Under the pieces are notes generated by a model, which saw only the letters and a list, made by a program, of their open reading frames with translations, ran no database searches and was not told the origin of the DNA. The position numbers were made by a program, and so were the translations under genes. This document shows, one piece after another, positions 1-4,896 of a stretch of DNA of 5,071 nt. This stretch comes from Candidatus Moranbacteria bacterium UBA4824. Its GTDB lineage: Bacteria > Patescibacteriota > Minisyncoccia > Moranbacterales > UBA2206. Each line of letters begins with the position of its first letter. The first letter of the stretch is position 1. Location: positions 1 to 5,071 of the forward strand of contig DHFM01000011.1 in the NCBI GenBank assembly GCA_002400405.1. The letters are read 5' to 3'.

Positions 1-153
1 CGATCACTGTCCCGCGACCTCGATCTCGACGTCATTGTCGTCATGGCCGAGTTCCGTCAGGAATTCGTCAACGGCGGCGAGCCGGAACTCCCTCCCGAAG
101 AGGAGGAGCGCTTCCAGGGACTGATCAAGAAACTCAAACTTCACGAAGAGTGA
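1..153 (+). CDS. 3' end of an unrecognised GC-rich gene (truncated by window edge)
   Basis: An open frame runs from the first base to TGA at 151-153 and gives 50 residues with no start in view other than an internal Met15. The tail is acidic and hydrophilic, with PELPPEEEERF near residues 28-38, and ends KKLKLHEE. I do not recognise a family and assign no function. Support for coding is indirect: 36 of 50 codons end in G or C, the stop lies only 9 nt before a strong plus-strand terminator hairpin, and the next plus-strand frame stop (TAG) follows immediately. Against it, the other frames here are also mostly open because the DNA is GC-rich, so openness alone proves little. Base composition (about 58% GC) and codon choice are quite unlike every other gene in the window. 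It is convergent with proS. It could be a transferred gene or sequence from another genome joined by assembly. Confidence 0.5.
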   Translation, partial: RSLSRDLDLDVIVVMAEFRQEFVNGGEPELPPEEEERFQGLIKKLKLHEE

Positions 154-162
154 TAGACCACC

Positions 163-186
163 GCCACCCGCCATGGGTGGCTTTTT
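163..186 (+). terminator. Rho-independent terminator after the GC-rich ORF
   Basis: A perfect 7-bp stem, GCCACCC at 163-169 with GGGTGGC at 175-181, closes a 5-nt loop and is followed at once by TTTTT (182-186) and more T-rich sequence. It sits 9 nt after the TGA of the plus-strand frame, the normal place for an intrinsic terminator. Read on the minus strand the same hairpin has no U-tract after it, so it is not an obvious intrinsic terminator for proS. Confidence 0.82.
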
Positions 187-198
187 CATTTTAGATAT

Positions 199-1425
199 TT
201 ATAGAACCGTAGCAATTTTTTCAATTTCGACTATCTGACTTTCACCTGATTTTAGATCAATTAATTCAGCCCCGCCTGATTTGATTGACTTCTCAGAAAC
301 GATAATCCTTTTAGGTGCCCCGATCAAATCGGCTTCGGCAAATTTTTCACCGGCAGAGACATCTCGATCATCATAAAGAATCTCGATTTTATCCTTAATC
401 TTTTCGTATAATTCTTCGGCTTCCTTATTTTTTTCCAAAGATATAATCTCAACATCGAAAGGGGCAACCGATTCTGGCCAAATCATCATATTGTTTTCTT
501 GATCAAAATATACTTCAACAATTGCAGCCAATGCTCGGGTCAAACCAATACCGTAACAACCCATAATCAAGTCTTTTTCACTTCCATTATTATCGACAAA
601 CTTTGCTCCCATCGCTGAAGAAAATTTATTTTTCAGCGGGAAAATGTTACCAACTTCAATTGATTTAGCTTCAATAATTTTCCCATCACATTTGGGGCAC
701 TTATCCTCGTTTTTAACTTTAGCGATTTCCTTGTTTTCAGCAAAATCGCATTTATCACAATAATAAATTGTGTCTTCGCCGGTTGGACAAATTACCTGAA
801 ACTCATGAGAATACTTTGAAAAAATTCCACCATCAGCAGCAACATATTTTGTCTTTAACCCAATTTTTGAGAATATATCTAAATATTTTTCTCCAACTTT
901 TTTATAATAATTTTCAAAATCCTTTTCATCGACATGAAAGCTATACATATCCTTCATCATAAATTCTCGCCCGCGTAAAAGTCCGGATTTTGCTCGCGGT
1001 TCATTGCGAAATTTTACCTGGATTTGGTAAAGAGAGGTTGGCAAATCTTTATATGATTTTATATGATGTCTTATGATATCAGTCACCTGCTCTTCGTGAG
1101 TTGGAGCCAAACCGATATCCTTACCATTTTTATCTTTAAACTGATACATTATCTCCGATATTTCCGAGAATCTTCCGGTTTCATCCCAAAGCTCACGAGG
1201 CTGCAAAACATTCATAATTATTTCTTGACCATCGATAGAGTTCATTCCTTCACGTACAATGTTTTCAATCTTTCTATAAACTTTTAACCCAAGTGGTAAA
1301 AGACCGTAGACACCAGCCATATGTTTTTGGACATAACCTCCACGCACTAAAACATTTGCATTTATTGAATCAGCATCTTTTGGTGATTCCTTACGAGTTT
1401 TAAAAAATAATTTTGTCGCTTTCAT
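199..1425 (-). CDS. proS: Prolyl-tRNA synthetase, short form lacking the INS editing domain
   Basis: Cytoplasmic class II aminoacyl-tRNA synthetase that charges tRNA-Pro with proline using ATP. The 408 residues follow the bacterial ProRS order: motif 1 region GVYGLLPLGLKVYRK (38-52), the APTHEE segment (107-112), motif 2 from FRNEPR (139-144) to REFMMKDMYSF (153-163), motif 3 GCYGIGLTR (289-297, ATP-binding Arg297), and the C-terminal anticodon-binding domain (about 320-408) with DDRDVSAGEKFAEADLIG (352-369). Standard bacterial ProRS has about 570 residues because a YbaK-like INS editing domain of about 180 residues lies between motifs 2 and 3. Here that space holds only a short linker with two Cys pairs, C223/C226 and C243/C246, which look like a small zinc-knuckle site. 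The start at 1425 matches the family N-terminus (LFFKTRKE). It lies 5 nt after the rseP stop and has no visible Shine-Dalgarno sequence. It is the last gene of the operon; no U-tract terminator follows on this strand. Stop is TAA. Confidence 0.96.
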   Translation of the reverse strand: MKATKLFFKTRKESPKDADSINANVLVRGGYVQKHMAGVYGLLPLGLKVYRKIENIVREGMNSIDGQEIIMNVLQPRELWDETGRFSEISEIMYQFKDKNGKDIGLAPTHEEQVTDIIRHHIKSYKDLPTSLYQIQVKFRNEPRAKSGLLRGREFMMKDMYSFHVDEKDFENYYKKVGEKYLDIFSKIGLKTKYVAADGGIFSKYSHEFQVICPTGEDTIYYCDKCDFAENKEIAKVKNEDKCPKCDGKIIEAKSIEVGNIFPLKNKFSSAMGAKFVDNNGSEKDLIMGCYGIGLTRALAAIVEVYFDQENNMMIWPESVAPFDVEIISLEKNKEAEELYEKIKDKIEILYDDRDVSAGEKFAEADLIGAPKRIIVSEKSIKSGGAELIDLKSGESQIVEIEKIATVL

Positions 1426-1430
1426 AATTA

Positions 1431-2516
1431 TTATTTAATTATAAATTGCATAACATCTTTGTAGGTGACCGCAATTGCAAATAGAATAATTAGCGCAAAA
1501 CCAATCATGTGTATGATATTCTCAATATTTTCTCTAACAACTCTTCGTCGAAATATTTTTTCTAAGATTATAAATAACAATCTTCCGCCATCAAGTGCAG
1601 GAAAAGGTAAAATATTAATTATTGCTAAACTGACAGAAAGAATCGCGATCAGTTGGGCGACAACCATTGCACCAGCTTTTGCTGCCATTCCGGTCAGCAT
1701 ATAGATTGCTACTGGTCCACCAACCTCTTTGGAAATCTCGCCTTGCCCAAAAAGTTGCTGGAAAAAAGTTACCAAGAAAGCAAGATAGACCTCGATCACT
1801 CTGACGATCTCTCTGAAAGCAACAATTGGAGCCATGTACCATTTAACCTTGACGGATGAATTGTCAATAATTTCGACCCCCAAAGGTGAATCACCTTCTT
1901 CAGCAAGAGAGATATTTGCAAGTTTCTGCTCTTCATTGTGCCTAAATACAATATCTACTTCCTTACCCCTGTTAGCACGAGTAAAATTTGAAAGCTCATC
2001 AGTAGAATTAAATACCGTTTCCTGGCCGTTGTAAATTCCTCTTTCCAAGATATCTCCAGCAACAATCCCGGCGGTATTTGCCGGAGAATTTTCAATCACA
2101 GACGCGGCAACAATTGACGCTTTTACTTTTTCTCCTGGTATTGAACCAGGCGATGAAGTAAGTGATGTCATACCGACAGAAAAACCAACGGTCAAAATCA
2201 GCCAGGCCAAAACAAAATTCATTAATACTCCAGAGATTGAGACCATCGCCCGAGCAAAAGGACCTTTACGAGAATAAGATCTACTGCTACTGCTTGACTC
2301 GGACTCGCCAAGCATTTTAACGTAGCCACCAATTGGAATAGCATTTATCCGATATTCAGTTTCTCCCCATTTTTTACCCCAAATTTTTGGCGGAAAGCCG
2401 AAAGCAAACTCTTCGACTTTGATATTGCTGATTTTTGCGGCAATAAAATGCCCCAACTCATGGACATAGATCAAAATGCCAAGAATGAAAATAAATAATA
2501 TAATTGTTAAAAACAT
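1431..2516 (-). CDS. rseP: RseP-type M50 site-2 intramembrane zinc metalloprotease
   Basis: Membrane-embedded protease that cuts substrates inside the lipid bilayer; the family processes anti-sigma factors and leftover signal peptides. The 361 residues show an N-terminal membrane helix (about 2-18) running into the zinc and catalytic motif HELGH (19-23), then the conserved loop GFPPKIWGKKWGETEYRINAIPIGGYVKM (split here as GFPPKIWGKKWG 40-51 and YRINAIPIGGYVKM 55-68). A serine-rich stretch ESESSSSSRSYSRKG lies at 71-85. A second helix covers about 92-116. One PDZ domain (about 130-205) carries ENSPANTAGIVAGD (142-155). A third helix leads to the second metal-site motif NILPFPALDGGR (301-312, Asp309). 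A last helix spans about 335-352. E. coli RseP has two PDZ domains and about 450 residues; the one-PDZ form is common elsewhere. It lies 6 nt after frr and 5 nt before proS with no Shine-Dalgarno site, suggesting translational coupling. Its substrate cannot be told from the window. Confidence 0.94.
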   Translation of the reverse strand: MFLTIILFIFILGILIYVHELGHFIAAKISNIKVEEFAFGFPPKIWGKKWGETEYRINAIPIGGYVKMLGESESSSSSRSYSRKGPFARAMVSISGVLMNFVLAWLILTVGFSVGMTSLTSSPGSIPGEKVKASIVAASVIENSPANTAGIVAGDILERGIYNGQETVFNSTDELSNFTRANRGKEVDIVFRHNEEQKLANISLAEEGDSPLGVEIIDNSSVKVKWYMAPIVAFREIVRVIEVYLAFLVTFFQQLFGQGEISKEVGGPVAIYMLTGMAAKAGAMVVAQLIAILSVSLAIINILPFPALDGGRLLFIILEKIFRRRVVRENIENIIHMIGFALIILFAIAVTYKDVMQFIIK

Positions 2517-2522
2517 AAAAAT

Positions 2523-3083
2523 TTAAATTTTAGATAGTTCATTAATCTTGGACTCAACCCTGTTCTCAATCTCTCTGTTCTTTTGATCAATCAAATCATT
2601 GAGATCTTTTTCACCTTTGTATTTGTCGTCTTCAGTAATTTCTCCTTTTTTAAATCCGTTTTGGATCTGTTCCCAGGCCTCACCACGAATATTGCGAATC
2701 GCTACCCTAGCATCTTCGCCATGTTTCTTGACAACTTTTGAGAGCTCTTCTCTTCTTTCGCCTGTCATCGGTGGCAAACTAATCCGAACAGACTTTCCGT
2801 CATTAGTAACTGATAAATTCAGCTCGGAATTTTTTAAAGCGATTTCAATGTCACCCAATGATTGTTTATCCCAAGGGGAGACAACGATTTGAGTTGCTTC
2901 GGGAATCGTAATCGAGGCCAACTGTTTTAATGGGGTTTCAACTCCAAAATAATTAACTACAATATCCTCAACCAAAGAAGAATTGGCTCTACCTGTACGG
3001 ATATTTTTCAAGTCGGAATCCAAAAGAGAAATAACAGAGTCCATTTTTGGTGCGATACCTTTGATAATCTCACTCGCAATCAT
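2523..3083 (-). CDS. frr: Ribosome recycling factor (RRF)
   Basis: Cytoplasmic factor that, with EF-G, splits the post-termination ribosome from mRNA and tRNA. The 186 residues equal the usual family length of about 185. Recognisable blocks are LKNIRTGRANSSLVED (25-40, domain I helix), the domain II beta region PLKQLASITIPEATQIVVSPWD (seen as PLKQLASITIPEA 51-63 and IVVSPWD 66-72), and the domain I return helix PPMTGERREELSKVVKK (104-120) followed by GEDARVAIRNIRGEA (122-136), which holds the conserved arginines that contact 23S rRNA. The C-terminal helix is charged (150-186). The start at 3083 has a good Shine-Dalgarno site 5 nt away. The gene sits 21 nt after tsf. In many bacteria pyrH lies between tsf and frr; it is absent here. 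Stop is TAA. Confidence 0.97.
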   Translation of the reverse strand: MIASEIIKGIAPKMDSVISLLDSDLKNIRTGRANSSLVEDIVVNYFGVETPLKQLASITIPEATQIVVSPWDKQSLGDIEIALKNSELNLSVTNDGKSVRISLPPMTGERREELSKVVKKHGEDARVAIRNIRGEAWEQIQNGFKKGEITEDDKYKGEKDLNDLIDQKNREIENRVESKINELSKI

Positions 3084-3088
3084 CTTCT

Positions 3089-3094
3089 CTCCTT
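3089..3094 (-). promoter_or_regulatory. Shine-Dalgarno site of frr
   Basis: On the minus strand AAGGAG ends 5 nt before the frr ATG, inside the 21-nt tsf-frr gap. It fixes the frr start and shows that this organism does use the anti-SD pairing route, which makes its absence before rseP and proS meaningful. Confidence 0.85.
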
Positions 3095-3104
3095 TCTAAT
3101 TATT

Positions 3105-3695
3105 TTAACAAGAGAGCTCTATACGCGCAAACCTTGATACTATAATCTTTTCGCCAGTTTTAGCGATAATTTCATTTAACAGGTCAGAAACAGTTTTTTT
3201 CGGATCCCTAAAATAAGGCTGAGAAAGTAGAGCGACCTCAGAATAATATGTTTCCAATCTTCCTTGAACAATTTTTTCAATAACGTTTTCAGGTTTACCT
3301 GAATTTTTTGCTTCTTCAGCAAAAAGTTTCTTTTCTTTTTCCAACACTTCTGTTGGAATTTTATCCTTTTCTACATACGAAGGGGCAGTGGCGGCAACTT
3401 GCAAGGATATTTCATGTGCAAAATTTTTAAAGTCTTCGTTTTTTGCCACAAAGTCAGTTTCACAAAGAACTTCAACCAAAACACCGATTCTTCTGGCATG
3501 AACATAGGAGTCGACAACACCGGAATTAGTTTTTTTACCCGCTCTTTTTTCTGATTTTGAAAGCCCTTTCTTGCGAAGAATTTCCATTGCACGCTCTTCA
3601 TTACCACCGGCCTCAACCAGGGCAGATTTGATTTCCATCATTGGCAATCCAGTTTTTGTTCGAATTGCTGCGATATCTTTTGCTGTAATATTCAT
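3105..3695 (-). CDS. tsf: Translation elongation factor Ts (EF-Ts), short form
   Basis: Nucleotide exchange factor that releases GDP from EF-Tu so that it can bind GTP and aminoacyl-tRNA again. The 196 residues begin with the UBA-like N-terminal module (about 3-50): DIAAIRTKTGLPMMEIKSAL (7-26) and EAGGNEERAMEILRKKG (28-44). The core then carries the signature ETDFVAKNEDF (79-89), in which Asp81-Phe82 correspond to the residues that push into EF-Tu near its magnesium site. Next come IVQGRLETYYSEVALLSQPY (142-161) and the closing RFARIELSC (188-196), matching the family ending RFxRFEL. E. coli EF-Ts has about 283 residues; this one lacks much of the second core subdomain and coiled coil, like the 196-residue Thermus protein. 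Its last residue is a cysteine. The start at 3695 has a GGAGGT site. It is the second gene of the operon, 21 nt after rpsB. Stop is TAA. Confidence 0.96.
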   Translation of the reverse strand: MNITAKDIAAIRTKTGLPMMEIKSALVEAGGNEERAMEILRKKGLSKSEKRAGKKTNSGVVDSYVHARRIGVLVEVLCETDFVAKNEDFKNFAHEISLQVAATAPSYVEKDKIPTEVLEKEKKLFAEEAKNSGKPENVIEKIVQGRLETYYSEVALLSQPYFRDPKKTVSDLLNEIIAKTGEKIIVSRFARIELSC

Positions 3696-3698
3696 ATT

Positions 3699-3704
3699 AC
3701 CTCC
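3699..3704 (-). promoter_or_regulatory. Shine-Dalgarno site of tsf
   Basis: On the minus strand GGAGGT lies 3 nt before the tsf ATG (GGAGG at 4 nt spacing), in the 21-nt rpsB-tsf gap. It is the strongest Shine-Dalgarno match in the window, in keeping with a highly expressed factor. Confidence 0.87.
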
Positions 3705-3716
3705 AAAAAATTTAAC

Positions 3717-4451
3717 TTATTCTTTATTCTTTTTATCGGAACTGGCAGTAACAGTGTTTTCCGCTTCAGTCTTTTTGCTTTCAGCTATTGTCTTTGCTAT
3801 CGTTTCAACCATTAATTTTATTGCTTTGGTCGCATCATCATTTGATGGTATCGGCCAATCAACTTCCTCTGGGTTTGCATTTGTATCGACAAGAGCAACC
3901 GTGGGAATATTTTCTGATTTTGCTTCTTTTAGAGCAATTTTTTCATCATGTGATCCGATCAGAAATAAAATATCAGGCTTCTTTTTTAATTCTGAAATAC
4001 CACCGAAAAATCTTTCAATTTTTTCCGCTTTCTCTTTGACTTGATTTTGTTCAATATTCGATAGCTTAGAAAATTCCGGTGAAGAGATCTGCTCTTTTAA
4101 TTTTTTCAAAGTTTTAAAATTCTCGGAGATAATTGAGAAATTAGTGATTGTACCACCACGCCATTTTTCGACAACATAGGGCATACCACAAGAAATTGCC
4201 GCTTCTTTGACAATCTCTCTTGCCTGTCTTTTACTGGTGACAAAAACCACCTTCTTACCTTCTGAAACTTCTTTAGATAAAAATTCCAAAGACTTCTCCA
4301 GCATCTCTTTGGTTTTCTCCAAATTGATTACTGAAACACCATTTTTAGTGGTAAAAATAAAATTTTCCATTTTTGGATTCCATCTGGCTCTCTTGTGACC
4401 AAAATGAACCCCAGCAGCGAGCATTTCGCTAAGAGTTGGTGTAGAAAACAT
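3717..4451 (-). CDS. rpsB: 30S ribosomal protein S2
   Basis: Structural protein of the small ribosomal subunit, bound late on the back of the 30S between head and body, needed for S1 docking where S1 is present. The 244 residues show the family hallmarks: LLAAGVHFGHKRARWNPKM-type start (here MLAAGVHFGHKRARWNPKM, 10-28), VINLEKT (41-47), VTSKRQAR (71-78), the signature KWRGGTITNF (96-105), the coiled-coil insertion (about 108-155) ending GGISELKKKPD (150-160), and DTNANPEEVDWPIPSNDDA (189-207). A Lys/Glu/Ser-rich tail (about 224-244) looks disordered. Length is normal for the family. First gene of the operon, with its own promoter and a structured leader. The start at 4451 is chosen because it is the family N-terminus and has AAGGAG 7 nt away; an ATG 6 nt upstream is followed at once by TAA. 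Stop is TAA. Confidence 0.97.
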   Translation of the reverse strand: MFSTPTLSEMLAAGVHFGHKRARWNPKMENFIFTTKNGVSVINLEKTKEMLEKSLEFLSKEVSEGKKVVFVTSKRQAREIVKEAAISCGMPYVVEKWRGGTITNFSIISENFKTLKKLKEQISSPEFSKLSNIEQNQVKEKAEKIERFFGGISELKKKPDILFLIGSHDEKIALKEAKSENIPTVALVDTNANPEEVDWPIPSNDDATKAIKLMVETIAKTIAESKKTEAENTVTASSDKKNKE

Positions 4452-4542
4452 TTACATTCTCCTTCTTTTATCCTCCGCCTCACAATCCCCCTTGGGGGAA
4501 GAAGTACTAGAGAGGCGTGTGAAATTAATTTTTTTTCTTAAC
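4452..4542 (-). promoter_or_regulatory. rpsB operon 5' leader with a GC-rich hairpin (candidate S2 autoregulatory RNA)
   Basis: With transcription starting near 4542, the rpsB mRNA has a leader of about 90 nt. On the minus strand CGCCTC (4517-4512) can pair with GAGGCG (4481-4476), enclosing a strong inner hairpin with UCCCC at 4499-4495 paired to GGGGA at 4490-4486 around a CAAG loop. A competing helix can form between UUCACA (4523-4518) and UGUGAG (4484-4479), using bases of the first stem. A pyrimidine run CUUCUU (4505-4500 region) also complements AAGAAG next to the Shine-Dalgarno site. No U-tract follows, so it is not a terminator. S2 represses its own operon through leader RNA in other bacteria; a similar role here is inference, and I recognise no named RNA family. 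Confidence 0.5.
4459..4464 (-). promoter_or_regulatory. Shine-Dalgarno site of rpsB, next to a start-stop codon pair
   Basis: On the minus strand AAGGAG lies 7 nt before the rpsB ATG (4451-4449). Between them is ATG TAA (4457-4452), in frame with rpsB, so the sequence reads ATGTAAATG. The first ATG is only 1 nt from AAGGAG, too close for normal initiation, which supports 4451 as the true start. A further GGAGG lies upstream within the 3' foot of the leader hairpin region. Confidence 0.8.
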
Positions 4543-4548
4543 GAATCA

Positions 4549-4577
4549 ATTCTATCACATCCTTGCATAAATATCAA
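4549..4577 (-). promoter_or_regulatory. Sigma-70-type promoter of the rpsB-tsf-frr-rseP-proS operon
   Basis: On the minus strand TTGATA (4577-4572, 5 of 6 to TTGACA) is separated by exactly 17 nt from TAGAAT (4554-4549, 5 of 6 to TATAAT). The -10 is preceded by TG plus one base, an extended -10. Transcription should start near 4542. This is the best promoter in the window and the only good one for the operon. Confidence 0.8.
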
Positions 4578-4591
4578 TATTCTGATAAACT
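4563..4591 (+). promoter_or_regulatory. Probable rpmE promoter, overlapping the divergent rpsB promoter
   Basis: TAAACT (4586-4591) preceded by TG plus one base forms an extended -10, with a weak TTGCAT -35 (4563-4568) at 17 nt spacing. Only 9 nt separate the -10 from the rpmE ATG at 4601, so the start point would fall at or within about 3 nt of the ATG. The -35 of the rpsB promoter (4572-4577) lies inside this promoter's spacer, so the two cannot both be bound at once. Confidence 0.55.
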
Positions 4592-4600
4592 ATTTTTGTT

Positions 4601-4843
4601 ATGAAAAAAGATATTCATCCAAATTACGAAAAAACAACTGTTACCTGCTCTTGTGGCAATGTTTTTGAGGTAAATTCAACAACAAAAGATATCCAGGTTG
4701 AAATTTGCTCGGCCTGTCATCCATATTTTACCGGCAAGGAAAAACTCATTGACACCGCTGGCAGAGTTGATAAATTCAAAGCCAGGGTTGCCGCCGCTGA
4801 AAAGTTCAAGGCAAAAAAAACAACTGAGAACAAAGATAGCTAA
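4601..4843 (+). CDS. rpmE: 50S ribosomal protein L31, zinc-binding (C+) type
   Basis: Small protein at the 50S central protuberance that bridges to the 30S head. The 80 residues open with the family start MKKDIHPNYEKTTVTCSCGN (1-20). Four zinc-ligand cysteines are present: C16 and C18 in CSCGN, C36 and C39 in CSACHPYFTG (36-45). The signature DTAGRVDKFKAR (51-62) follows, then a Lys-rich tail to residue 80. Presence of the Cys motif marks the zinc-dependent form rather than the Cys-free paralogue used in zinc shortage. The start at 4601 is the family start. No Shine-Dalgarno sequence precedes it, and the nearest -10 is only 9 nt away, so a leaderless or nearly leaderless mRNA is likely. It is divergent from rpsB and followed 53 nt later by prfA, a rpmE-prfA pairing known from other bacteria. 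Stop is TAA. Confidence 0.96.
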   Translation: MKKDIHPNYEKTTVTCSCGNVFEVNSTTKDIQVEICSACHPYFTGKEKLIDTAGRVDKFKARVAAAEKFKAKKTTENKDS

Positions 4844-4855
4844 TCAAATTTAAGG

Positions 4856-4861
4856 TATAAT
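4856..4861 (+). promoter_or_regulatory. Possible -10 element for prfA
   Basis: A perfect TATAAT lies 12 nt after the rpmE stop and 35 nt before prfA. No convincing -35 exists at 16-18 nt upstream (AAGATA at 17 nt), and there is no TG extension, so activity is uncertain. Perfect hexamers arise by chance in AT-rich DNA. A start point would fall near 4868, inside the 5' arm of the following hairpin. Confidence 0.35.
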
Positions 4862-4862
4862 G

Positions 4863-4893
4863 AAACCAGTTATTAAATTTAAACTGGTTTTTT
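4863..4893 (+). terminator. Hairpin with short T-tract between rpmE and prfA
   Basis: A 9-bp inverted repeat, AAACCAGTT at 4863-4871 with AACTGGTTT at 4882-4890, closes a 10-nt A/T loop and runs into TTTTTT (4888-4893, three of the Ts outside the stem). It resembles a weak intrinsic terminator for rpmE. It ends 3 nt before the prfA ATG, so it may instead attenuate read-through or affect prfA initiation. Confidence 0.5.
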
Positions 4894-4896
4894 AAA

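Noticed and set aside
151..156. Possible UGA recoding (TGA directly followed by TAG at the end of the GC-rich frame)
   Set aside because: No gene in the window has an in-frame TGA at a conserved glycine or tryptophan position; one TGA next to TAG is no evidence of a changed code.
4..189. Minus-strand 61-residue open frame starting in the T-tract of the terminator
   Set aside because: It reads straight through the terminator hairpin and antisense to the better-supported plus-strand frame; Gly-rich start simply reflects the hairpin.
199..1425. ProRS shortness as a deletion or frameshift
   Set aside because: The frame is continuous, all catalytic motifs and the anticodon domain are present, and INS-less ProRS is a known natural form.
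1615..1842. Minus-strand 75-codon frame inside rseP, and similar frames at 3371-3616 minus and 768-962, 1063-1287, 1465-1704, 1653-1859, 1834-2034, 2599-2892, 3788-4039, 4207-4398 plus
   Set aside because: All overlap well-identified genes in another frame and show no family pattern or ribosome binding site.
3571..4044. Plus-strand open frame of 157 codons
   Set aside because: It lies antisense to the start of tsf and end of rpsB, both certain. Its hydrophobic Phe/Ser content is what the complement of Lys/Glu-rich coding gives.
4476..4536. Leader hairpin plus the eight-T run (4529-4536) read as a plus-strand terminator
   Set aside because: No plus-strand gene lies upstream to terminate, and the T-run is 11 nt away from the stem end. 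The hairpin makes more sense as part of the rpsB leader.
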